Made by a program: the position numbers and the translations under genes. From Bolinopsis microptera (lineage: Eukaryota > Ctenophora > Tentaculata > Lobata > Bolinopsidae): DNA of 64,000 nucleotides. The stretch covers positions 14,555,675 through 14,619,674 of the forward strand of contig NC_087076.1 in the NCBI RefSeq assembly GCF_026151205.1. The letters run 5' to 3'. The stretch's first letter is position 1. Each line of letters starts with the position of its first letter. The notes beneath the pieces are model-generated. The model saw only the letters and a program-made list of their open reading frames with translations, made no database searches and was not told where the DNA came from. Below, piece after piece: positions 36,701 to 45,870 of the stretch.

Positions 36701-38738
36701 GATCTTGTCAGCCTGTCAGGGCTCAGAAGTTAAATCAGTCCCGGGATTACCTAAAGCCATTTTCGCGCGTTCCAATCAATATGACGACAAACAAATATTA
36801 TGTGATAAAAGTTTGATATCGATTATAAAACTAAAGACGCGCGCATACCTTCTGTAAAATTGTCGTCCTGTTTTCATTATGAACATTTCAGGTGAAATGC
36901 ATCCCATTCCTAGATAGTGAACCCTTCATCACACACAATGGATCGCCTGTATCACTCGAATTGTTCAAGGCTGGAGATGCCATGTCGAGTCCTGTCGTGG
37001 TAGGTTTTGATATTCACAACATAATTTGCACAATTATTGATGATCAACTTTAAGTGTCGTTGTTGATAATGACGCCTAACCTTATATAAATCATGAATTT
37101 TCTAACGATGGATTATCTGTGTAGTGTGTGAAGAAAGACGAAAGTGTGTCCGAGTTAGCGGAGAAGATGCTGGAGTATGAGCATTGTGGGTTTCCAGTTG
37201 TAAACGATCAGAACCAATTGATAGGTTCCGTTACCAGGAGGATATTGGCGGTTGTTTTGGAGTTCCACTTTGATCAGGACAGGGAAAATGTGAGGGGAAA
37301 ACAGAATCGTATTTATCTTACTCAATTTCACCAGTTGATGCTTCCTCCCATCTGTTCGATGATTCTGGTTCAAAATCTTTATACTGACACTTGTTCTGTT
37401 CAGGTGACTTATGACGAGTTTCTACAACACGACCCGAGTTTCAGACAGAAGACAATATTTGATAAACTTGTGACCGACTCTGGGGACAAAAGAATAAACC
37501 TAGACTCTTACATGAACCAGTCAGCTGTCAGCGTCCCCTTATCTTTCTCTCTACACAGGTGGTCATATGAGGAATCCTCATTGAGGATTTATGGATTTAT
37601 ATTTTATGAATTTAACAAAAAAAACAATTAAAATATACACTAAAAGAATCGATGAATTGATTGATAACTGAACTTACTAAATAACAGGATAACTTCATGT
37701 CCCACCAATAGTAAATTCCATAAGTTCGTTAAACCAAACTATATAAATGTACAGGGTGGGCCAAAAGTCAGTACCCATACGTTGGGTCTTATACCTCCGC
37801 TGTGTTTTATATTTGAGAGTTGTTGCTTTGCAGATGGCATACTGTACCTACTTGTTCGAGAATTCCGTCGCCAAAATTTGAAAATTCGAATATTTTAGAC
37901 CACGCCCATTCAATATTAAAACACCTATCATATTTTTCTCTTCGAACATGCTGGACGCCTAATTTTTTCGGAAAGGTAGATTATTAAATGTTGCATCCGA
38001 TCTGAAAAAATAATGATGTGAAACGGATTTGAAATGACGAAGTTATCAAGCATTTTGTGTATCTCCTAAACAAAATCTGCTTAACAAAATTGACTGGGTG
38101 ATTATGTGACACCGTGACACGACACCTTAATTGGGCACCCTTAACAATTGGGCAGCCTTAATGATTCCCATAATGTTTAACGGAGTGCTTAACGGGGTCA
38201 CATTATCACGTGATTAGGTAAGCCAATCAACTGATTACACGTAATGAATAAACTCGTTATGCTTCGTATCTCGGTCATCTGAGAAGCTACAACTCTCTTT
38301 TTTTTTTCAGGACAAACCTAATTCGAATGGCCAAAGACAATTCAATAAAATTTTGCTCGATCCGACTTTCCAAACTATCAGATAAATACGAAAATGAACC
38401 TTAATTTTTTTAATGAACACGCATATTTTTGGTGGTAGTAAGTCATACCAGAAAGAATTATTTTAATTGGACACTCAGTGACTGAGCTATTAAGGCTAAC
38501 GTATGGGTACTAACTTTTGGCCCACCCTGTAGATTACAGGTTTCCACGCTATTACTAAAACGTATATTCCCTCAGAACGTACGTGTTGTTCCGCACACTA
38601 GGGTTACGACACCTCATAGTTACTGATGACAGTAACACCGTAGTGGGGATGCTGTCTCGGAAGGATCTCATGGGACACACTTTAGAGGACCGACTGTCGC
38701 CCATCATATCAGAAGTCATTGAAAGAAAAGCAGCTTGA
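21703..38738 (+). CDS. CLC-6/7-like chloride/proton exchanger, 5' end missing
   Basis: Exons 21703-21818, 22039-22214, 22416-22508, 22906-23065, 23570-23758, 24002-24174, 25264-25418, 33631-33778, 33962-34133, 34365-34475, 36892-36999, 37125-37289, 37404-37558, 38576-38738. From 22039 on every join keeps phase, giving about 694 residues with all splice sites GT-AG. Motifs in order: GSGLPE (anion site), GPEGP (gating Glu; most CLC-7 proteins have GKEGP), [17 protein letters not shown] (proton-pathway Glu), [17 protein letters not shown] (usual GxFxP is altered to GLVVP), and two CBS domains encoded by 36892-38738. Animal CLC-6/7 proteins are endolysosomal 2Cl-/H+ antiporters. About 100-150 N-terminal residues lie upstream and unfound. 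Introns host other genes. The 114-nt intron 37290-37403 is stop-free and in frame, so its retention would insert 38 residues. Confidence 0.92.
23407..23552. mobile_element. Harbinger/PIF-like MITE, copy 2
   Basis: Ends GGGGTCGCTCACATATTACG and the near reverse complement, flanked by TTA repeats, as in the copy at 20167. It sits in a CLC intron and ends only 17 bp before the next exon, so it supplies sequence next to the polypyrimidine tract and acceptor. Confidence 0.8.
24766..24819. repeat. GC-rich palindromes in a CLC intron
   Basis: Within AT-rich DNA, three inverted repeats stand side by side: a 9-bp stem at 24766-24786 around GAA, the palindrome GGCCGGCC at 24793-24800, and GCGCGCGC around TT at 24801-24819. 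They do not encode anything obvious. The rest of the intron 24175-25263 has no gene I can support. Confidence 0.7.
25771..27022 (-). CDS. Class A GPCR nested in the CLC intron, with an apparent frameshift
   Basis: Two overlapping frames make one seven-helix receptor. Frame A (27022 down to about 26790) gives an extracellular N terminus with several N-glycosylation sequons and TM1 ([15 protein letters not shown]). Frame B, one base shifted, continues with [20 protein letters not shown] into TM2 and onward to the stop at 25771. It has [14 protein letters not shown] in place of DRY, CYLP in TM6 and NPCLYLL (NPxxY) in TM7. The switch lies near 26775-26800. A one-base deletion (pseudogene) or a sequencing error explains it; the GT-AG-bounded piece there is only about 39 nt and would remove half of TM1, so splicing is less likely. 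Ligand unknown. Confidence 0.75.
27668..27751. promoter_or_regulatory. Cluster of five CACGTG E-boxes
   Basis: CACGTG occurs at 27668, 27681, 27692, 27726 and 27746: five in 84 bp, far above chance in AT-rich DNA. It is about 200 bp upstream of the Crypton-like start at 27959 and inside the CLC intron. CACGTG is the core site of bHLH-ZIP factors, including the TFEB/CLEAR motif of lysosomal genes. Which gene it serves, if any, is unknown. Confidence 0.6.
27959..28198 (+). pseudogene. Crypton/ZMYM-type N-terminal fragment
   Basis: 79 residues beginning [20 protein letters not shown], then [11 protein letters not shown] and [12 protein letters not shown]. This spacing resembles the N-terminal helical domain of Crypton-type tyrosine recombinases and their domesticated relatives (ZMYM, QRICH1, KCTD1), which bind DNA before the recombinase core. 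The frame stops where the recombinase should continue, so it is a truncated copy or a single-exon fragment. The match is by eye only. Confidence 0.45.
28265..28403. repeat. Four consecutive hairpins
   Basis: Four inverted repeats follow each other: 28265-28296 (TGTAATCCC stem), 28300-28338 (AACACA outer, GTGCGC inner stem), 28342-28371 (13-bp perfect stem around TAGC) and 28374-28403 (ATAAACCC stem). None is coding. The series may be the end of a mobile element. Confidence 0.75.
28404..29880. other. CLC intron, no gene supported
   Basis: AT-rich intronic DNA between the hairpin series and the nested GPCR. The 99-codon plus frame at 29320-29619 shows no family feature and I do not call it. 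Confidence 0.5.
29892..30941 (+). CDS. Seven-transmembrane receptor nested in the CLC intron
   Basis: Intact intronless ORF of 349 residues. A short N terminus with an NGT sequon is followed by seven hydrophobic helices: TM1 [22 protein letters not shown]2 [18 protein letters not shown]3 ending [12 protein letters not shown] (the DRY position is VSRY), and a TM7 with [13 protein letters not shown] instead of NPxxY. This is class A-like but divergent, as in the expanded orphan GPCR sets of non-bilaterian animals. It lies on the same strand as the host CLC gene, within the 8.2-kb intron 25419-33630, and has a decayed duplicate 0.4 kb downstream. Ligand and coupling are unknown. Confidence 0.8.
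   Translation: MAIFGKAGIKVSNGTYFLRDGNNWDDFLNYFFAILFIFCFLIGIFLNPFIIAYHSKQKKTFATFLFLLVSLIDQLKSLYFPLVLIPKLLSPLSDTDYYYIMPVKDLSSIHWTAHSNNFMVSLNKFEMLLLVVPCVSRYLGIVRPLSSAIKRNLVFSAVLVFLFLYSFLMRIPDYFQQTFGYMRITGLVFVSEDLSYITNYVYPMMYINSGLTCLFILLGGSFIILTIVYLKNSDTASSTASSRNIRRGIISLIVMNIFNVFVLLSAVGQNIGSRLTEESGWKYYSTSLDFILFLDIYGTPLIQSAFNSLSFLFICSAFRAFVKKLVYQSKVGTNTDLVTHVTDQHTTAL
31350..32147 (+). pseudogene. Decayed tandem copy of the nested GPCR
   Basis: Fragments match the intact receptor in order: IAYH then a stop then KQNKKFAT (about 31365-31405), DYFQQ (about 31620), [20 protein letters not shown] (about 31785-31845) and [13 protein letters not shown] (about 31995). A stop at 31990-31992 lies in the middle of the TM7 region, and the upstream half is scrambled. 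This is a dead duplicate of the 29892-30941 gene. Confidence 0.85.
32150..33630. other. CLC intron, no gene supported
   Basis: AT-rich DNA up to the exon at 33631. I see no exon, RNA gene or clear repeat. Confidence 0.5.
34757..35998 (+). CDS. Secreted trypsin-like serine protease with Gly/Lys-rich pro-region, nested in a CLC intron
   Basis: Intronless ORF of 413 residues. Residues 1-19 form a signal peptide. A low-complexity region (about 35-107) is built of GGK/GKG then GGN repeats, encoded by a purine-only DNA run. The S1 peptidase domain starts at R126-IVGG, the usual activation cleavage. The catalytic triad is His167 (TAAHC), Asp259 (NDIAV) and Ser354 (GDSGGP). Asp348 at the base of the S1 pocket predicts cleavage after Lys or Arg. 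The basic repeat could tether the zymogen to acidic surfaces; that is inference. It lies in the intron 34476-36891 of the CLC gene, same strand. Confidence 0.92.
   Translation: MKLTFAILFLLTAALLVTAEFVEDEEELDLELRGRRKNRKKGGKGVEGGNGGKGGKGKGGKGKGGKGGKGGKGGKGKGGKGGNGGNGANGANGGNEGNEGNGGNGGNTVDMVCGKRKIEQSTSFNRIVGGTAARNGKFPWQVLILANGRQHCGGTIIDENTIVTAAHCVASGNCYSAPSQARFLEILEETDADHIEKIKFLKPCKYTSVGTFEVYAGISTTVESKKDWKDKQSRTVDKIFVNEKYITFLKTKAQALHNDIAVLKLSEPLQWSDAVRPACLPEANFEMPEKQQLVVTGFGLTYEGSGVPSDKLMEAKVRLFTDDECDEFYDDVISQGMFCAGDSKGQVDACSGDSGGPIGIDDLSVNKFTLTGIVSWGVGCGRAGKPGVYTEVSNFLDFIDSAKKGEISPVSEA
36002..36891. other. Rest of the CLC intron after the protease gene
   Basis: Presumed 3' untranslated region of the protease gene, then AT-rich intronic sequence to the acceptor at 36891. 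No other gene seen. Confidence 0.5.
37752..38529. mobile_element. Mariner-like MITE in the last CLC intron
   Basis: 778 bp with ends CAGGGTGGGCCAAAAGT and the reverse complement, flanked by TA. The termini match those of the larger element at 16057-17516, but only about 32 bp are inverted and there is no transposase. It ends 46 bp before the final exon of the CLC gene. Confidence 0.85.
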
Positions 38739-38739
38739 T

Positions 38740-41353
38740 ATAAATTTAATTTTGTGAACTAAAAAATTGTTAAATGATGACTCAAGTTAATTATTATTTT
38801 GATAAATCGTACGATGGTCGATGAAACATAACTTGCAAAAGCTTTCATTACTTTCGCTCAAATGTGAAATGACGTCGTGTTAGGAAACACAGTATATTTA
38901 AAGTTAAACAATATTCATGGATACAGTTTAGCTAATTTAAAGTTTGACAGGTCTGTCTCAATGAAATCCTCACTCTTTATATTTCCATTAAAAAAGTCTG
39001 AGCATGAAATAATGGCAAACATTTTAATGGAGAGGAATTTGTCACATTTCACAGTTTCGATTGATTTGTGATGTAATGGCGATCCATTGGCCCCACCAAT
39101 TCTTTATTCTTTAACAATCATAATATGTTGTGTCTCTATTTCGCCTAGGTTCAGTTAACAATAATTCGAAATACATATGTATGTTGGTTGTCGACGATTT
39201 TGTGGACAGACATGCAATAATCCTGAAAATATTCCCCTTTTAGTTTAGCAATAACTAGGCGATGTCCTACTCCTAGGAAATGCGAGACGGACAAGAGTTT
39301 ATCAGCTTAAGCTTTCATTTTTATTGGTACTTCCATAAAACAATGATTAATTGGATAAAATTGAAGGAAACTATTTTTCTGAAAAGTTTTTTACCTGCAC
39401 CAGCTGTGAGCTCTTTGATTACTGCTGACCTATTATTATAAAAACGAGGCGTTTTCCAAGAAAACAGTAACAGTGATGAAACGATTGTCAAGTCAGATCA
39501 TCACAGCAACGTGATAAGTTTCACACCTCCTTGTACGAGACAAGAGACTGCTACTACTACTTACTAGGTCTGACATTGTCATACGTTGTATGACCCGCCG
39601 CGCACGAAGTGCGCGGCTCCCCCTGTAGCGTCGAAGACACTATAGTGAAGACTATAGCGAAGACACTATAGTGAAGCGGCAGTGGGGGTCACCGCGTGAT
39701 ACAAGTCTGACAGGTGATTATGAGCTAAACTTTTACTTTGACCACCCAGAAATACCTCAACAATGAAGATCTGAACCATCAGGTGGAGATAAAAGAGCCA
39801 CCCACTTACCGTATAGGACTTAGTTTTTGTTCTAACTTCTTAGTGTACAACAAAGACTAAGAGTGTTTTGACAGCTGATGAAACACGTTATTCACAAAGT
39901 CTTTTTTCTATTATTCCTAATCTATTAGTATTATTATAAAAGGGTTAATTGTGATGGATTTAATCAGATTCGTTTTAGATTTATATCAGCTAGGTTAATG
40001 TAGTTCAAACCAAGGTCAAAAGGAAATCGCGGCACGTGCGTAATCGCTATTTTCCGCGAAAAATCGCGATTTCTTCAATTCTCCGCGACAAATTGTGCAT
40101 TTTTATTTAATTCTGAGGACCAAATTTGCGCATTCTCCTTTAAATCCAAAAGCCAAATATTGCGTTCTTTATAAAGTTATAAGTATACGGAACCAATCAC
40201 AACCACAGCCTTCCGAATGTAAGTACGGACTTCAGAAGACTGAAAAATATTTTCAGCTTATAGTTATAATATGATCAGGGTAGCATGAAACATGAACAAA
40301 AGTAGTTTCCAGAAAAACTTTGAAAAAATTTCGACTTAGAAAATATTCGGTCCGAGTCATTTTTGATAGGTACTTCGATGGCAGATAAGAGCTCCTGCTT
40401 CCGAGCTCGTATTGTAAAGGGGGTTAACTTTATATTAAGCCTGCCTTCCGAAATCGCATTATAATAATACGACCGTATGTGATGTAAAATGTGTTAGGCA
40501 TAATAATAATATAAGGTTAGTTAGCAGGTAATCTATTCAGTGAGATTTAAAACAATAAGAACATTGACCAATTGTTAAGACAATTATTATATAATAAAAC
40601 TTTATAACATACCTTTGCGAACACAATATGGACAAAAACTCATGAGGGTAAAGGAAATATTTCAACGAACATAGTGATACTGATAGTGAAAAACTTATAG
40701 TTATACATAATACAAAGGATGCCACAATGCTGACAACATGCCGCCACCTCTAAGTCGCGATAACCATAAATATAATGATAATTATGCCATCGGACTACTT
40801 GTCCCAGAACCACGTGCCTAAGAACAGCTTGTTCACTTGAAGGACCGTGGAAATTTCTGCGAATTTCGAGATTTTCGCAGCGATTTTGCCTAGTTTGGCT
40901 TGTTGCGGCGCCCTGATTTTTGGCCTAAATAATCGCGATTTTCTTTCGTCCTTGATTACTTCAAACTATTTTTGCAAAATATAGGCATAAATGCGTTTTT
41001 AACCTACTAGTACTTAACCCATTTTAATTTAACTCATAATATAATACTTAAATCCATTTCATTATGAGACACTTTAACATTTTACATTGAGGATCTGGAT
41101 AGTTTATATAGCGTTTACATTATATCTAATGAAGGCTGTTAATTGTTGGACGCTAGCTGTAACTCAGACCCCGTCCTTATGAGTCACCCAAATCGAGGCA
41201 ACGTTGACACGTGAATATAATTTAAAACACAGCTATTTACTGGTCAAGATCTTAATTCGGGACCCTAAATAGATAGATGTCGAATATGTTGTATGCTTAT
41301 TTAGGTCCACACGTTTTATAAAATTGCCCTACTCATTGCAATCATACTCGCAG
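38740..41353. other. Intergenic
   Basis: No gene found. 39597-39685 holds GC-rich inverted repeats and repeated CACTATAGTGAAG units. 40012-40959 is bounded by weakly similar inverted ends (CAAGGTCAAAAGGAAATCGCG against CAAGGACGAAAGAAAATCGCG on the other strand), perhaps an old DNA transposon. The rest is AT-rich. Confidence 0.45.
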
Positions 41354-43588
41354 ATGATGTTAAAGTCCTCAATTCTTTTGCTGTGCCTCTTGGTGACATT
41401 TGTGACGACTAGCTCAGTTTCGCTAAGTAAGTCGATGGATGGTGAGAATGATTTAATATTTCTGACAACTTCATAATACTTTAAAAACAAGTTAGATCTT
41501 ATTTCAGAATCCAGTGGATTACAGCTGCAATTAATATAAACATTATTCTCAGGGCGTAGCTTTAAAGAAGATGAGATATTGCTGGATTCGTCTGAAACCA
41601 GCGTAGAACTAGAAAAAAGACTCCTGCCCATAATAGCTGGTGCCGTGGCAGTTGCTCCTCTCTTCAGTGCCATCTTTGGGGGAGGGTCCTTCATCTATGG
41701 TATAGTCAATGGCCAACAAAAACTTGCAGAACTCAAAAAAATAAACAAGAAACTGGATAAGCTTCAGGAGTCCGTGGATGAGCTGAGTGTACGAGTAAAG
41801 TCGCTGCAGGTTGGTCAAGAGTGGAACGAAGGAGCAATTCTCTACGCAAACGATGTGCAAAGACTTAGATTCATTTTGCACCAAATGCATTGGCATGTGG
41901 TGTACTGTACTTCATCCGCAACCATGGCCCTGAAATCACCAGATGAAGCTAAAGAATGGGCCGATGCTGTCCTCGACAATGGACCTGATGGTCTTGAGCA
42001 GGTTCTCTTCAGCCTGCATGATCTTGTGATGGGAACTGGTCGGCTGTTTGGAAAAAGATCTTTGATCTCCGTTTACAAAGACCAACTTGCAATCCCAAGC
42101 GTTCTCAATCCCGGAACTTTCACCAAAGATATGGAAGACTTTGTGCAGTACATAATGGCTTTGGAATCAGGAGGTTATGCAGCAATCAGCACCGCAATGA
42201 ACATCAACGGTGAGGGAGATAAAGTTGCTGGCTTCATAAAAAATATAGCTGAACCAAGGATGAAACAGCAATGGATCAAAATCTCTGAAATATCTGGAGT
42301 CCCAGCATCCTGGAGAGAAGTTTCGCAGCAGTACACACCACCATTCCACATTGCTGCCGATAACCATGGTGATCTTGGAGCCAGATATATTGATCTCAAT
42401 GGTGATGGTAAGATCGACATGGTCTACCACCGGTGGATCAATGGAAACACTCAACAAAAAGGAGCATATTTGAACAATGGAAACAAATGGACATGGGCAC
42501 CACAGTACGCACCACCATTCCACATTTCTGCCGATAACCATGGTGATCTTGGAGCCAGATTTGTTGATCTTAACGGTGATGGGAAGATCGACATGGTTTA
42601 CCACCGGTGGATCAATGGAAACACTCAACAAAAAGGTGCATACTTGAACAATGGAAATGGCTGGACATGGGCACCACAGTACATACCACCATTCCACATT
42701 GCTGCTGATAACCATGGTGATCTCGGAGCCAGATTTGTTGATCTCAATGGTGATGGAAAGATCGACATGGTTTACCATCGGTGGATCAATGGAAATGCTC
42801 AACAAAAAGGTGCATACTTGAACAATGGAAATGGCTGGACATGGACACCGCAGTACATACCACCATTCCACATTGCTGCCGATAACCATGGTGATCTTGG
42901 AGCTAGATTTGTTGATCTTAACGGTGATGGTAAGATCGACATGGTCTATCACCGGTGGATCAATGGCAATGCTCAACAAAAAGGTGCATACTTGAACAAT
43001 GGAAATGGCTGGACATGGGCACCACAGTACATACCACCATTCCACATTGCTGCTGATAACCATGGTGATCTTGGAGCCAGATTTGTTGATCTCAATGGTG
43101 ATGGAAAGATTGACATGGTTTACCATCGGTGGATCAATGGAAACACTCAACAAAAAGGTGCGTACTTGAACAATGGAAATGGCTGGACATGGGCACCACA
43201 GTACATACCACCATTCCACATTGCTGCTGATAACCATGGTGATCTTGGAGCTAGATTCGTTGATCTTAACGGTGATGACAAGATCGACATGGTCTACCAC
43301 CGGTGGATCAATGGAAACACTCAACAAAAAGGTGCATACTTGAACAATGGAAATGGCTGGACATGGGCACCACAGTACATACCACCATTCCACATTGCTG
43401 CTGATGGACATGGCGATCTTGGAGCTAGATTTGTTGATCTTAATGGTGATGGCCATATCGACATGGTTTACCACCGATGGATCAGTGGAGATACTCAACA
43501 AAAAGGTGCCTATCTTAACCTTGATTTCTTCGGTGACCACACGAAATCCTTCTCATACGCATCTGGCACCGAGCAGGAAACTTGCTAA
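41354..43588 (+). CDS. Secreted protein with coiled coil and seven FG-GAP-type repeats
   Basis: Two exons: 41354-41426 encodes a signal peptide (MMLKSSILLLCLLVTFVTTS) and ends at a GTAAGT donor; 41553-43588 follows a TTCTCAG acceptor, and the join stays in frame. The mature protein starts with a charged stretch, then a Gly-rich hydrophobic segment (IIAGAVAVAPLFSAIFGGGS), a coiled coil and a helical domain to about residue 250. Seven tandem 58-residue repeats (174 bp each, about 42338-43555) follow. Each has a Ca-binding-like DLNGDGKIDMVYHRW loop as in FG-GAP/VCBS propeller blades; repeat six has DLNGDDKID. The repeats probably close into one beta-propeller for binding. A hydrophobic helix plus coiled coil also occurs in pore-forming proteins; that role is speculative. 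Confidence 0.85.
42338..43555 (+). repeat. Seven 174-bp tandem coding repeats
   Basis: Unit length is exactly 174 bp (58 codons). Copies differ by only a few, mostly synonymous, bases, which indicates recent expansion or gene conversion. The reading frame is kept throughout. Confidence 0.92.
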
Positions 43589-43599
43589 AGAAACAATGT

Positions 43600-45860
43600 T
43601 GACTTAATATTGTAGTATCAATTCTTTGAGGGAAAGTTCCTACTTATTAGTAAGTGACAGCTATGCAAGTGTTGAATATTTCTCTCGAGTATTGGTACTG
43701 CAATCAGGGAATATCGGTATTAAACAGTAGACATTAGAATGAGTATTGAGTTACTGCTAATTTTTTGTCAAATAAATCATTGCATAACAAATTTACTATT
43801 AGTAGTATTGGAAAATGTTACCAATTTTATTGTTATCTTCTTCTTCATTGAAAAATAGTCGAGTTTTCGTTTGTTCCAGACTTAATCAAATTTAAGCATC
43901 TATCATGATATGTAAATTATATCTAAAGTGTATCTGAAAATGGTAGAAAAAACCCCGACATCTCTTATATTACATACATTAAAGTGTGACCATCGTTTAA
44001 CACAGGTTTATTTTTCGCAATCAATTTATTGTGTTACCAAATCTTTAATGGTAAAGTTCCTACTTATTAGCAGGTGGCAACATATAAATGATCTGTTGCT
44101 TGATGCCTGCCTGTAGTCTCACATTTCCCTCGCGAGTATCATTCCTATGCCTGGTGAGTGGAGATCGACCTGTTAAAGGTGGGCCGTGTTAAAAATAAAT
44201 AACGTAGGGTCTGAGGTTCAAGGACCAATAGTAGTAATACTATATTCTTGAACAGCTGCCAAGTTTATTACATTGAAGTTGAACGATGGAGAGAGAACGA
44301 AACACCGACAGCTGCCTTGAAGGGGACAGATTATTCTGGTTGAAGTTCTACTACGAAGCTTCCCGTTTTCACGGTCAAGCAGGGATGATAATTAATCACT
44401 CTACACAGTGCACCGTAATCGGAGAAAAAGGAGTGACAAAACCACCCATCACGAAGAGCAGCTCTCCATTTATTATTTACAAATGTACATTAATGGTCAT
44501 AAAAAATGTACAAAAAATCGGAAATCCCTGGAAACGTACATGTACATTTGGCAAAAATCTGGTGGCCAAACAGGAAAAAACATATTTTGTACATTTTTGT
44601 ACATGTACATTTGGCAAAAAGCTGGTGGCCAAACAGGAAAAAACATATTTTGTACATTTTTGTACATGTACATTTGGCAAAAATCTGGTGGCCATGTACA
44701 AATAGGGGGTGCACCATAAAAATAAACTTGCTCGGATTTTAAAATTTTTTGTACCATTGTTTTCTAGAGACTGTGAGAATTTTCACAATACTAAGTCTAA
44801 ATTTGTCATACCTTTTTGGAAAGATCAGTGAGTTTCGCCTAGGTGCCATATTTGATGGTGCGCGGCTTTTGGAGCAAAATTAGCTGTAAAACTTGCGTAA
44901 TTTGACCAAATTTGACCAAATTCGTTGATTTTTGTCGTATTATTTGGATATATCTTCAGTTCCTTGAATGAGATCATTCTGAAAATTGGCGAAGACCTTC
45001 CAATAGGGCTTTCACAACTGTCCGAAAAATTTGGTGGATATCGGAGTTGATATAGTGATCAAAATACGCTGCTTTTAGTTGTAACATAATGTCTGATGGT
45101 TGGATATGCTTTAAACTTTTCGGACACTTTCCTTGTAAGTCTATGAGTAAGCTTACCAATTTTTGTTGCAATCGGAGGTCGGGAAGGATACTTAATATCT
45201 ATTTGTTTGAAGAAAATTGTGCTGGCCGAAATAAGCGCTAAAAAACCATCCTACAGTCGGCACGCGCGGCTCACTGTCGATGGCGCACTACCTAGTACAA
45301 AAATGTAGTTGGACCCCCCCCCCCCCCTGACCATTGTGAATGATCTGGCCCGGCGCGCGCTACTTCGTAGCACTTGCCATCGGGCATTTCGAGAAGAAAG
45401 CGGCGCGCGCTACTACGAAGAAATTTAGACGAGTAACATCCGTCAACCCCCCCCCCCCCCCCCCCCCCAACTGTATGCCCTTGCAATGAAACCTTTTTTC
45501 GGACAAACTCACAAAGGGATACAAATATCTCACAAATAAGTCATTTGTAGAAATAAACGATACACACCAGGATATAAATATTCCAGTACCTCATATTTTA
45601 ACCCGGTTTTTGAGTCTGCTAGAATGATATTCAAATAAAGTTCAATTCTGTGCAGATAAGCAAGTATCAAACCTTCAATTCGCTGCGTCTTGAAACTCCT
45701 TGCTTGGAGCGAAATATGCTAATATAAAAAGATCGGATTCAATATTTCGAAATTAAATATAGCCAGCTTATCTATGTAACTGCTCTTGATATCCATATTG
45801 TGAAAGCATTAAATTCATTTATTATAAACATGTTTATAAGCTGTTTCGTACTTAAAATTT
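43600..45860. other. Intergenic with minisatellites and poly-C
   Basis: No gene. 43620-43660 and 44040-44080 share a block (AAAGTTCCTACTTATTAG), so the 3' flank of the FG-GAP gene has partly duplicated. A 63-bp minisatellite is at 44535-44700. Poly-C tracts occur at 45316-45328 and 45446-45468 beside repeated GGCGCGCGCTACT motifs at 45352 and 45402. Confidence 0.55.
44535..44700. repeat. 63-bp minisatellite, about three copies
   Basis: TGTACATTTG recurs at 44541, 44604 and 44667, giving a constant 63-bp period. The copies are almost identical, so every frame repeats; the several short frames here are artefacts of the repeat. Confidence 0.9.
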
Positions 45861-45870
45861 CTAGTCAGAT

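Noticed and set aside
40012-40959. hAT-like DNA transposon
   Set aside because: Only the terminal ~20 bp are similar in inverted orientation and no clean 8-bp duplication is present; left as a possibility.
42167-43540. 457-codon minus-strand frame opposite the FG-GAP gene
   Set aside because: It mirrors the 174-bp repeats on the coding strand; the plus strand has the recognisable domain, signal peptide and splice sites.
45300-45470. Paired poly-C tracts as ends of a transposon
   Set aside because: Both tracts are C on the same strand, so they do not form inverted ends, and I see no flanking duplication.
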